Below, piece after piece: positions 1 through 7,230 of a stretch of DNA of 7,871 nucleotides (its first letter is position 1; each line of letters opens with the position of its first letter). The position numbers and the translations under genes were made by a program. A model generated the notes under the pieces. That model searched no databases. It was not told where the DNA came from and was given only the letters and a program-made list of their open reading frames with translations. This DNA is from Burkholderiales bacterium (GTDB lineage: Bacteria; Pseudomonadota; Gammaproteobacteria; Burkholderiales; SG8-39). The stretch is from NCBI GenBank assembly GCA_029266935.1, contig JAQSVY010000143.1, positions 1 through 7,871 of the forward strand. The letters run 5' to 3'.

Positions 1-1004
1 GGGGCAGCCTGATCGGCATCGCCGGCACGGTGCTTCTTTTCGCCTTCCTCTACTGGCGCTGGTGGCTCGTCGGGCGCGACCCGCGCGCGGCGCCGAAGTA
101 CCCGCGCTACGAGCCGCCCAAGGGCATCGGTCCCGCCGGCGTGCGCTACATCGACCGCATGGGCTACGACGACCGCTGCTTCGCCGCCGGGCTGCTCGGG
201 CTGGGCGCGCGCGGCTTCCTGCGCATCCGGCAAAGCGGCGAGGGCTTCGGCATCGAGCGCATCGGCGACGAGGTCGACTGGCTTCCCGGGGAGAAAGTGC
301 TCGCGCAGTGGCTGCTGCCGAAGAAGAACGCGATCCAGACGCTTTCCAAGGGCTACGACCCCGCCGTCGCCGTGGCGCGCGAATCGTTCGCCGCCGGGCT
401 CACGCAGCACTTCGGCAGGCAGCTCTTCAGCAGGAACCACGGCTCCTTCGTTACGGGACTGTTCATCGCCCTCGCGGCGTTCGGCATCACGCTTGTCATG
501 GGGGCGCCGGAGAGCGTGCTGATCGCCGTTGTCGCGGCGATGCTCATCATGCTGTTTCTCTTCAAGCGCTGGATGCCGGCCTACTCGGTGCAGGGCCGCA
601 AGCTGCAGGACCACATCGAGGGGCTGCGCCTTTACCTCGGCGTCGCCGAGGCCGACGACCTCGCGCGCATGAAGGCGCCGCCGCAGACGCCGCAGGAATT
701 CGCGAGGTTCCTTCCCTACGCGGTGGCGCTCGACGTCGAGAAAACCTGGGCCGACCGCTTCGTCGCCACGCTCGGCGCCGCCGCGGTGACCGCCGCGGTC
801 GCCGACTACTACATCTCGAGCAGCGGCGGCGGCTACGACAACTTCGGCTCGAGCTTCGGCTCGGCGATGTCGGGCCTCGCCGGCACCGTCGCCGCGGCCT
901 CGACCGCGCCGGGCACGAGCTCCGGCTTCTCCTCGGGCGGCGGCAGCGGGGGCGGCGGCTCCTCGGGCGGAGGCGGCGGCGGCGGTGGAGGCAGCGGCTG
1001 GTAG
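1..1004 (+). CDS. DUF2207 family membrane protein (3' part, 5' end cut by the window)
   Basis: The reading frame is open from base 3, so the gene starts upstream of the window; about 333 C-terminal residues are visible. The order is typical of DUF2207 (YciQ-like) predicted membrane proteins: a membrane segment near the left edge (LLFAFLYWRWWLVGRDP), then a cytosolic stretch containing YEPPKGIGPAGVRYIDR, then two close hydrophobic segments at about bases 450-565, then GLRLYLGVAEADDLARMKAPP and TPQEFARFLPYAVALDVE. It ends in a low-complexity Gly/Ser tail of about 30 residues finishing GGGGSGW, which is common in this family. The family has no established biochemical role. The gene converges on the PIN toxin gene, and the 34-base gap holds a perfect palindrome. 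Family assignment is by recognition of conserved blocks; function is unknown. Confidence 0.88.
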   Translation, partial: GSLIGIAGTVLLFAFLYWRWWLVGRDPRAAPKYPRYEPPKGIGPAGVRYIDRMGYDDRCFAAGLLGLGARGFLRIRQSGEGFGIERIGDEVDWLPGEKVLAQWLLPKKNAIQTLSKGYDPAVAVARESFAAGLTQHFGRQLFSRNHGSFVTGLFIALAAFGITLVMGAPESVLIAVVAAMLIMLFLFKRWMPAYSVQGRKLQDHIEGLRLYLGVAEADDLARMKAPPQTPQEFARFLPYAVALDVEKTWADRFVATLGAAAVTAAVADYYISSSGGGYDNFGSSFGSAMSGLAGTVAAASTAPGTSSGFSSGGGSGGGGSSGGGGGGGGGSGW

Positions 1005-1017
1005 CAAACCTCGGGAA

Positions 1018-1036
1018 ATCGGGGTCAGACCCCGAT
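1018..1036. repeat. Perfect 9+1+9 palindrome of the GGGGTCAGA type, between convergent genes
   Basis: ATCGGGGTCAGACCCCGAT has 9-base arms around one central A; as RNA it would form an 8-bp stem with a CAG loop. Its left half, GGGGTCAGA, is the same core as the three GGGGTCAGAGCAA repeats around the RAYT transposase at 4149-4932, so it is probably a dispersed REP-like unit of that family. It sits between the stop of the DUF2207 gene and the stop of the PIN toxin gene, where a bidirectional terminator could lie. On the minus strand it is followed by only three Ts and on the plus strand by none, so intrinsic termination would be weak. Confidence 0.7.
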
Positions 1037-1038
1037 CC

Positions 1039-1425
1039 CTACCAGATCGTCTCGATCGCCCCCATCCTCCGTAGCGCGGCGTCTTTCGTCAAAAGCGGCG
1101 CACGATGGGCGGCCGCGGTAGCCGCGATGAGGCGATCGGCTGGATCGCCGTGGGCGAAGACGTCCGACTCGGCGAGGACGGCAATCCGCGGCCCGATGGC
1201 GAGGACGCGAAGCGATCGCGCGTCGACGATGTCCTGGATGAATTGAGCGGCATCTACGCCCGGCTCGACGCGGCCTTTGGCGATGAGCATTGCGATCTCC
1301 CACAGGCTGATGTCGCTGATCGCCAGTGGCCCAAGCTCACCGCCGAGCGCTCGGCGTGCCCGCGCCGACAGCTTTCGTGGCTCGAGCGCGTCGTGGATCA
1401 GGACGTGCGTGTCAACGACGACCAC
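1039..1425 (-). CDS. VapC-like PIN-domain toxin of a type II toxin-antitoxin pair
   Basis: 128-residue single-domain PIN protein, predicted to be a metal-dependent RNase that blocks translation when not held by its antitoxin. The N-terminus MVVVDTHVLIHD gives the first acidic ligand (D5). SDISLWEIAML gives the second (E43). GDPADRLIAATA gives D94 and D97, and LLTKDAAL the late D115. These match the PIN subgroup with THVL and SLWEIA motifs, and the length is normal. The start is GTG at 1425, lying inside the end of the antitoxin gene with a 14-base overlap, so translational coupling is likely. An internal start would lose D5. The RNA target cannot be read from the sequence. The PIN call is firm; actual toxicity is inferred from family and pairing. 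Confidence 0.9.
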   Translation of the reverse strand: MVVVDTHVLIHDALEPRKLSARARRALGGELGPLAISDISLWEIAMLIAKGRVEPGVDAAQFIQDIVDARSLRVLAIGPRIAVLAESDVFAHGDPADRLIAATAAAHRAPLLTKDAALRRMGAIETIW

Positions 1426-1651
1426 GCTCTGCGTTCCAGCGCTCCCCGGAAGGGCTCATCACGTCGCCGACCTTGGCCTTGCCACGCAAGGCTCTCAGCC
1501 GTCGCCGGGCCGCCGCCGCCCGGTCTTCCTCCGGGACGATGCGGGCGATCACCTTGCCTCGTACCGTCACCTCCACCGCTTCCCCGGCCGTCACCCGGGC
1601 GAGGTATTCGGGCAGGTTCTGCCGCAACTCGGTGACATTGACCTTGGCCAT
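1412..1651 (-). CDS. Phd/YefM-family antitoxin partner of the PIN toxin
   Basis: 79-residue protein beginning MAKVNVTELRQNLPEYLARV, followed by AGEAVEVTVRGKVIARIVP, the standard Phd/YefM N-terminal DNA-binding fold. The basic/acidic C-terminal half (about residues 45-79) should wrap the toxin. The family neutralises the cognate toxin and represses its own operon. Two in-frame ATGs exist, at 1657 and 1651. I chose 1651 because a GGA lies 7 bases before it, whereas the 1657 ATG touches that GGA directly, and because MAKVNVTELR is the usual family N-terminus. The gene is first in the operon and overlaps the toxin by 14 bases. The frame stays open far upstream, but that part is antisense to arfB and lacks antitoxin features. 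Pairing of Phd/YefM antitoxins with PIN toxins is common. Confidence 0.9.
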   Translation of the reverse strand: MAKVNVTELRQNLPEYLARVTAGEAVEVTVRGKVIARIVPEEDRAAAARRRLRALRGKAKVGDVMSPSGERWNAERGRR

Positions 1652-1661
1652 GGACATTCCG

Positions 1662-1684
1662 ATCTGTACAGATGGAGTGTACAC
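1662..1684. promoter_or_regulatory. Two TGTACA-core palindromes, probable antitoxin operator
   Basis: A 12-base perfect palindrome, ATCTGTACAGAT (1662-1673), is followed by an 8-base one, GTGTACAC (1677-1684). Both contain TGTACA, with centres 13 bases apart. They lie 11 to 33 bases upstream of the antitoxin start. The E. coli YefM-YoeB operator is known to consist of a long and a short palindrome with a TGTACA core, so a long-plus-short pair in front of a YefM-family gene strongly suggests the autoregulatory site. A minus-strand TACACT, possibly a -10 element, overlaps the short palindrome, but I see no well-spaced -35. The sites also lie 27-49 bases upstream of the arfB start on the other strand. 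Confidence 0.7.
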
Positions 1685-1711
1685 CTGCGGCGTTCCGGTA
1701 AGATGGCCCCG

Positions 1712-2119
1712 ATGGGCCTCATCGTCCCCGAGCACGAAATCGAATTGACGGCGGTCCGGGCGCAAGGCGCGGGCGGGCAGAACGTCAACAAGGTCTCGAA
1801 CGCGGTGCACCTGCGCTTCGACATCCGCAAGTCGTCGCTTCCCGAGGCAGTGAAGCAGCGGCTGCTCCACTACGGCGACCAGCGCGTGACGCGCACCGGC
1901 GTGGTGGTGATCAAGGCGCAGTCGCACCGCAGCCTCGAGATGAACCGCGCCGAGGCGATCGCGCGGCTGCAGGCGCTCGTCACTGCCGCGGCGCACGTGC
2001 CGAAGAAGCGCAAGCCGACGCGCCCCACCTCCTCCTCCAGGCGCAAGAGGCTGGAAGGGAAGAAGAGGCGCGGCACCATCAAGGCGCTGCGCCGCAAATC
2101 GGGCGCCGACGACTTCTAG
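1712..2119 (+). CDS. arfB: ArfB (YaeJ) alternative ribosome-rescue peptidyl-tRNA hydrolase
   Basis: 135 residues, close to the 140 of E. coli ArfB. The catalytic GGQ loop is at residues 21-23 within [20 protein letters not shown], and FDIRKSSLP and [17 protein letters not shown] follow as in YaeJ. The C-terminal tail from about residue 98 is strongly basic with the conserved PTRPT (102-106); in the family this tail enters the empty mRNA channel of a stalled ribosome. The protein hydrolyses peptidyl-tRNA on ribosomes lacking a stop codon, independently of tmRNA. It is not a full release factor, having no codon-recognition domain. An ATG at 1703 (three residues longer) is possible; I prefer 1712 because the purine-rich GGTAAG lies too close to 1703. 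It is divergent from the toxin-antitoxin operon and its stop overlaps the stop of the FKBP gene. Confidence 0.95.
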   Translation: MGLIVPEHEIELTAVRAQGAGGQNVNKVSNAVHLRFDIRKSSLPEAVKQRLLHYGDQRVTRTGVVVIKAQSHRSLEMNRAEAIARLQALVTAAAHVPKKRKPTRPTSSSRRKRLEGKKRRGTIKALRRKSGADDF

Positions 2120-2472
2120 CTGACCTTGAGGAGCTCCACTTCGAATACGAGCGTCGCGTCGGGCGGGATGACGCCGCCGACACCGCGGGAGCCGTAGCCG
2201 AGCTCGGGCGGGATGGTGAGCTTCCTCTTGCCGCCGACCTTCATCCCCTGCACACCCTCGTCCCAGCCGCGGATCACCTGGCCGCGCCCGAGGCCGAACA
2301 CGAACGCCTCGTTGCGATCATGACTGGAGTCGAACTTGGTGCCCTTGTTTCCGTTTTGGTCGAGCCAGCCGGTGTAATGCACGCTCACTTTCTGGCCGGA
2401 GGCCGCCGCGGCGCCTTCGCCGACGACTAGTTCCTCGATCTGCAGTCCGCTCGCCGTTTTAATCGCAGCCAT
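2116..2472 (-). CDS. FKBP-type peptidyl-prolyl cis-trans isomerase, cytosolic single-domain
   Basis: 118 residues forming one FKBP domain with no signal peptide, so a cytosolic prolyl isomerase/chaperone. All main FKBP12 pocket residues can be matched: Y33 (VHYTGWL), F47-D48 (TKFDSS), R53, F57 and F59, V66-I67 and W70 ([11 protein letters not shown]), Y93 ([10 protein letters not shown]) and F110 (LVFEVELL). There is no long flap insertion of the SlyD type and no N-terminal dimerisation domain of the FkpA/Mip type. The ATG at 2472 has GAGGA four bases upstream. This start codon overlaps that of the divergent gene at 2471 in the shared tetranucleotide CATG, and its TAG stop shares CTAG (2116-2119) with the arfB stop. 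Any promoter must therefore lie inside the neighbouring coding region. Confidence 0.95.
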   Translation of the reverse strand: MAAIKTASGLQIEELVVGEGAAAASGQKVSVHYTGWLDQNGNKGTKFDSSHDRNEAFVFGLGRGQVIRGWDEGVQGMKVGGKRKLTIPPELGYGSRGVGGVIPPDATLVFEVELLKVS

Positions 2473-4148
2473 GGCATCCTCGCCGAAGATGAAGATTGAC
2501 GCTGTTCTATCAGGAGTCGTAAAGGCCGTCGAGGCTCAGGGCAAACGCTTGCGCGCGGAGTTCTATCGCGCCGAAGGCCCGCGCGGCCGGCGCGGAAATT
2601 GCCCGGTCGACCGCGAGATCGAGGACAGCCTGCGCAAGACGCTCACGCGCCTCGTGCCCTGCGCCTTCGCCGGCGAGGAGACGGAGCCTTCCGCCGACGC
2701 CGACGAAGTCTGGCTCGTCGACCCGCACGACGGCACCTTCGAATTCATGAGCGGGCGGCGCGGCTCGGCGATCTCGGTGGCGCTGGTGCGAAGCGGCGTG
2801 CCGGTGCTCGGCGTCGTGCACGCGCCCGACTCGCCCGACCGCGGGCCCGACACCATCGCCTGGGCCGAAGGCGCGGGGCCGCTCCAGCGCAACGGCCGCG
2901 CGCTCGACACGAGCCTCGCCGGGCGGCTCCTCGTCGCGGGTGAGCTCGTCTGGGCGACCGCCTCGTCCGCGCTTCGACCCGACACGCACCTGCGCGCCGC
3001 GACGCCCGCGCGCTTCGTCGCCATGCCGAGCATCGCCTACCGCATGGCGCGCGTCGCCGCGGGCGACGGCATCGCAAGGCAAGGACGTGGTGCTCGAAGG
3101 CAACTCGCGCCGTCGTGTCAGCGGCTGCTACGCCGGCGCGCCCGAGGCGGCGCGCCAGCTCGCGAGGTTCGACTGGACGCACCTGGAAGCGGAGCCAAGG
3201 CGCAATCCGCGGGTGTCCTTGGGATTTCCAAGAAAGGATCCAGGAGCAAGGCTTTCCCGCGCGCAAGGCGCGCTCCTCGGCCAGGTGATCGGCGACAGCC
3301 TCGGCTCGCTCGTCCAGGGCAAGCCCGCGCCCGAGATCGCGCAGCTCTATCCTCAGGGCCTGCGCAACCTCGCCGACGGCGGCCAGTACAAGCTTCTCGC
3401 CGGGCAGCCCACCGACGACAGCGAGCTCGCGATCACGCTCGCGCGCACGCTGGTGCGCGATCGCAAGCACGACCCGGAGCGTGCGCTCGATGCCTACCGC
3501 GCCTGGCTCACCTCGCGCCCGGTGGACGTCAGCATGACCACCGAGCGCGGCCTGCTCGGGCGCGGCGACGCGCAATCGCAATCCAACGGCTCGCTGATGC
3601 GCGTCTCGCCGCTCGGCATCTGGGCCGCGGGCGACGCGAAGCGCGCCGCCAAGGCCGCGCGCGCCGATTCCGCGCTCACGCATCCGAACCCGGTGTGCGT
3701 GGAGGGCTGCGCGGGCTACGCCGCCGCCATCGCGGTCGGCGTCGGCGGCGGCGATCGCAACGCCATGCTCGAGGCGGCGCTCGAGCATACGTCGGGACCC
3801 GCGCGCGCCGCGATCATGCTCGGCGGCACCAGCACGCCGCCGGCGGACTTCTTCACCCGGCAGGGCTCGGCGCTCGCAGCGCTGCAGAACGCCTTCTATG
3901 CGCTCTTCCACGAGAGCTTCGAGGAAGGACTGGTGCGCACCGTGGCGCAGGGCGGCGACACCGACACCAACGCCGCCATCGCCGGCGCGCTCCTCGGCGC
4001 CGCTCAGGGGCGCGAGGCCGTGCCGCCGCGCTGGATCCTTCCGGTGCTTGCCTGCCGGCCGATGGCCGAATGCGGCGCCCTTCGCCCGCGTCCGGCCGAG
4101 TACTGGCCGGATGATGTCCTGGAGCTGGCAGAGGCCCTGCTCGGTTAA
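2471..4148 (+). pseudogene. Inositol-monophosphatase / ADP-ribosylglycohydrolase fusion gene, broken by frameshift and internal deletion
   Basis: Two reading frames together encode one two-domain protein. The first frame (2471 to about 3075) is an inositol-monophosphatase-like domain: GNCPVDREIED, then the metal-site GEET (bases 2672-2683), then WLVDPHDGTFEF from base 2711 with both aspartates, then PSIAYRMARVAAGDG. The frame is then lost. The expected next segment, which carries the last metal-binding Asp of the D-x-A-A-G motif, is absent. Homology resumes one frame over at GKDVVLEGN (from 3078), in what looks like the end of the phosphatase domain, and runs into an ADP-ribosylglycohydrolase domain ending at TAA 4148. 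The missing stretch is on the order of 100 bases by comparison with the family, an estimate made without an alignment. Starts at 2471 or 2489 are possible; neither has a clear ribosome-binding site. Either a true pseudogene or an assembly error. Confidence 0.8.
3087..4148 (+). CDS. ADP-ribosylglycohydrolase-family domain, the intact 3' part of the broken fusion gene
   Basis: This is the downstream frame of the broken gene, listed separately because its catalytic domain looks whole. It begins near RAQGALLGQVIGDSLGSLVQG and carries the metal-site PTDDSELA (TDD at base 3411). Next come the family block SNGSLMRVSPLGIWAAGD, then PPADFFTRQGSALAALQNAFY, then the second metal motif GGDTDTNAAIAGALLGA (from base 3951), and a closing YWPDDVLELAEALL. 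The family, which includes DraG and ARH enzymes, removes ADP-ribose from proteins or small molecules using two Mg or Mn ions. If translated alone, GTG at 3087 or 3090 behind AAGGA (3081-3085) could serve, but the sites are poor and the given start is a guess. The substrate is unknown. The TAA stop directly abuts the first RAYT repeat. Confidence 0.5.
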   Translation: MVLEGNSRRRVSGCYAGAPEAARQLARFDWTHLEAEPRRNPRVSLGFPRKDPGARLSRAQGALLGQVIGDSLGSLVQGKPAPEIAQLYPQGLRNLADGGQYKLLAGQPTDDSELAITLARTLVRDRKHDPERALDAYRAWLTSRPVDVSMTTERGLLGRGDAQSQSNGSLMRVSPLGIWAAGDAKRAAKAARADSALTHPNPVCVEGCAGYAAAIAVGVGGGDRNAMLEAALEHTSGPARAAIMLGGTSTPPADFFTRQGSALAALQNAFYALFHESFEEGLVRTVAQGGDTDTNAAIAGALLGAAQGREAVPPRWILPVLACRPMAECGALRPRPAEYWPDDVLELAEALLG

Positions 4149-4161
4149 GGGGTCAGAGCAA
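4149..4161 (+). repeat. RAYT-associated repeat, left copy 1 (GGGGTCAGAGCAA)
   Basis: GGGGTCAGAGCAA starts on the base after the TAA stop of the fusion gene. An identical copy lies 32 bases downstream in the same orientation, and an inverted copy closes the transposase gene at 4920-4932. The context TTAA before it and TCT after it partly matches the second copy (TTAC, CCT). Confidence 0.85.
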
Positions 4162-4180
4162 TCTAAGCGCAGCCGTTTAC

Positions 4181-4193
4181 GGGGTCAGAGCAA
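4181..4193 (+). repeat. RAYT-associated repeat, left copy 2 (GGGGTCAGAGCAA)
   Basis: Second identical left copy, separated from the first by 19 bases. With its preceding AC it matches the inverted right copy over 15 bases (ACGGGGTCAGAGCAA), slightly better than copy 1 does, so this may be the functional left partner of the right end. Confidence 0.85.
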
Positions 4194-4224
4194 CCTTTCG
4201 GCGCGCCATGCGTTAGAGGCAGTC

Positions 4225-4240
4225 ATGAGGCTTTCCTCGT
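4225..4240 (+). promoter_or_regulatory. Ribosome-binding site and start codon of the RAYT gene inside a small hairpin
   Basis: GAGG (4227-4230) lies eight bases before the GTG start at 4239, which supports that start. The same bases can form a 6-bp stem, ATGAGG with CCTCGT (one T-G pair), around a CTTT loop, covering both the Shine-Dalgarno and the first two bases of the start codon. Pairing is visible in the sequence; a role in keeping transposase translation low is inference. Confidence 0.4.
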
Positions 4241-4928
4241 GCCCCGTCCGCCGCGCCTAGAACTGGCTGGCGTCCCGCTGCACGTTATCCAGCGCGGCAA
4301 CAATCGCGCGGCGTGCTTCTTCGGCGAGGTTGACCGGCGCTTTTATCTGAAGTGCCTGAGGAAATCGGCTGCTCGTACCGGCTGTCTCATCCACGCGTAC
4401 GTGCTCATGACGAACCACGTACATCTCCTCGTCACACCTGGCGCATCCGGCGCCGTCGGAAAGATGCTGCAGGACATCGGCCGGCGCTACGTGCGCGTGC
4501 TCAACACCATCCATGGCCGTACGGGCACGCTTTGGGAAGGTCGTTTCAAGTCGAGCTTGGTGGACAGCGAGAGATATCTTCTGACCTGCCACCGGTACAT
4601 CGAGCTCAACCCCGTGCGCGCCGGCCTTGTGACGGACCCGTCCGAGTATCCCTGGTCGAGCCACACGTACTACGCGGCGGGCAAGGCCGATGAGTTGATA
4701 ACCGAGCACCGCGGATTTCTCGGACTGGGGGCAACGCCGGCCGAGCGGCGGGCGGCGTTCCGCGAGCTCTTCCTGAACGAGCTGGAACAAACGACGCTCG
4801 CTCACATTCGCGAAGCCGTGAATGCCGGCCGGCCGCTGGGCTCGCCGGCGCCGAGCAGGCGCCGACGCTCAAGCATGGAACTGGCGGACGACTACTCGCC
4901 GTCCGCCACAACAGCAAAATTGCTCTGA
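4239..4928 (+). CDS. REP-associated tyrosine transposase (RAYT, IS200/IS605-like Y1 HUH nuclease)
   Basis: 229 residues starting MPRPPRLELAGVPLHVIQRG, the characteristic RAYT N-terminus. The HUH metal-binding motif is MTNHVHLLVTP, with H60 and H62; the likely nucleophilic tyrosine is Y84 in IGRRYVRVLN. It is followed by the family blocks GRTGTLWEGRFKSSLV, YIELNPVRAGLV and YPWSSH. The length is normal and no frame break is seen, so the enzyme may be active. Enzymes of this family cut and join single-stranded DNA at REP-type hairpins and are usually single-copy domesticated genes rather than true insertion sequences. The C-terminal tail (about residues 195-229) is Ser/Arg-rich and variable. The last codons (TTG CTC TGA) lie inside the right inverted repeat. 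The gene starts with GTG. Confidence 0.95.
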   Translation: MPRPPRLELAGVPLHVIQRGNNRAACFFGEVDRRFYLKCLRKSAARTGCLIHAYVLMTNHVHLLVTPGASGAVGKMLQDIGRRYVRVLNTIHGRTGTLWEGRFKSSLVDSERYLLTCHRYIELNPVRAGLVTDPSEYPWSSHTYYAAGKADELITEHRGFLGLGATPAERRAAFRELFLNELEQTTLAHIREAVNAGRPLGSPAPSRRRRSSMELADDYSPSATTAKLL

Positions 4929-4932
4929 CCCC
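4920..4932 (-). repeat. RAYT-associated repeat, right inverted copy (TTGCTCTGACCCC)
   Basis: Exact reverse complement of the two left copies. It contains the transposase stop codon TGA (4926-4928). One base separates it from the stop codon of the convergent minus-strand gene. Confidence 0.88.
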
Positions 4933-4933
4933 G

Positions 4934-6792
<1,859 letters not shown>

Positions 6793-6818
6793 GTACCGAT
6801 GCTGAAAAAGGGCATTCC

Positions 6819-7226
6819 ATGAAAATCAGGAAAATCCACCCGGACACGCTTTACAAGAGGGTCGTGGGCGGGCACACGCTGTACTCGCCGGTGGTGACGG
6901 TGAAAGGCGGCACGCTCGTCTTCGTCTCGGGCCTGCTCGCGCGCGACCGCGAGGGCAACATCGTCAAGAAGGGGGACATGGGGGCGCAGATCGCGCAGGT
7001 GGGCGAGAACCTGCGCCTCGCGCTCGAGTCGGCGGGCGCGCGCCTCGAGGACCTCGTGCGCACCACCACCTACGTCACCGACATGGACGAGTTCTTCAGG
7101 CACGTCGAGGTGCGCATGCGCTACTTCGGCCCGGCGCTTCCCACCAGCACCACGGTGGAAGTGCGCCGGCTCTCGCACCCGGACTTCCTGGTCGAGGTCG
7201 AGGCATTCGCCGTCGTCGAGGACTGA
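6819..7226 (+). CDS. RidA/YjgF-family protein lacking the canonical catalytic arginine
   Basis: 135 residues with the RidA (YjgF/YER057c/UK114) fold signature: GGTLVFVSGLLARDREGNIV, then QIAQVGENLRLALESAGARLEDLVRTTTYVTDM, and the C-terminal block LPTSTTVEVRRLSHPDFLVEVEAFAV. In RidA proper this block reads P-A-R-S with an arginine (R105 of the E. coli protein) needed for 2-aminoacrylate and imine hydrolysis. Here the position is S110, so the classical enamine/imine deaminase activity is not expected. The protein more likely belongs to one of the Rid subgroups found in catabolic operons. The ATG at 6819 has AAGGG six bases upstream. It lies between pobA and a flavin monooxygenase with very short gaps, so a role in the same pathway is likely. 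Relatives such as 2-aminomuconate deaminase share the fold, but nothing here proves that activity. Confidence 0.88.
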   Translation: MKIRKIHPDTLYKRVVGGHTLYSPVVTVKGGTLVFVSGLLARDREGNIVKKGDMGAQIAQVGENLRLALESAGARLEDLVRTTTYVTDMDEFFRHVEVRMRYFGPALPTSTTVEVRRLSHPDFLVEVEAFAVVED

Positions 7227-7230
7227 GCGC

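Larger units (their letters stand above)
4149..4932 (+). mobile_element. RAYT unit: transposase gene with GGGGTCAGAGCAA ends
   Basis: The unit comprises two direct left repeats, the RAYT gene and one inverted right repeat, about 784 bases. It fills the space between the TAA of the plus-strand fusion gene (ends 4148) and the TAA of the minus-strand exported protein gene (ends 4934), interrupting neither. I see no clear target-site duplication, which is expected since Y1 enzymes of this class do not generate one. Whether it moves as a unit cannot be judged from one copy. Confidence 0.7.

Noticed and set aside
1638..1672. Plus-strand promoter for arfB (TTGGCC, 17 bases, TACAGA)
   Set aside because: Spacing is right but the -10 matches only three of six positions; too weak to list as a feature.
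1277..1711. N-terminal extension of ArfB
   Set aside because: The upstream part is antisense to the toxin-antitoxin genes and has no ArfB homology; the 1712 start gives the normal family length.
1652..1996. N-terminal extension of the antitoxin through arfB
   Set aside because: The frame is open but antisense to conserved arfB codons, and would run through the TGTACA operator. The antitoxin family starts at MAKVNVTEL.
2490..2540. Minus-strand promoter for the FKBP gene inside the fusion gene
   Set aside because: TTTACG is present, but no -10 with the needed A and T positions lies at 16-18 bases.
3216..3240. Small inverted repeat CTTGG-GATTT-CCAAG as a terminator between the phosphatase and hydrolase halves
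   Set aside because: Only five paired bases with no T-tract, and it lies within a continuous coding frame.
2745..3911. Long minus-strand open frame across the fusion gene (388 codons)
   Set aside because: Arg/Ala/Glu/Gly-rich composition with no recognisable motifs. It is the antisense shadow of a high-GC coding region that itself shows clear domain motifs.
4225..4260. Eleven-codon leader frame (ATG 4225 to TAG 4258-4260) overlapping the RAYT start
   Set aside because: It has no ribosome-binding site of its own beyond chance, and the ATG lies in the hairpin stem. Nothing distinguishes it from a random short frame.
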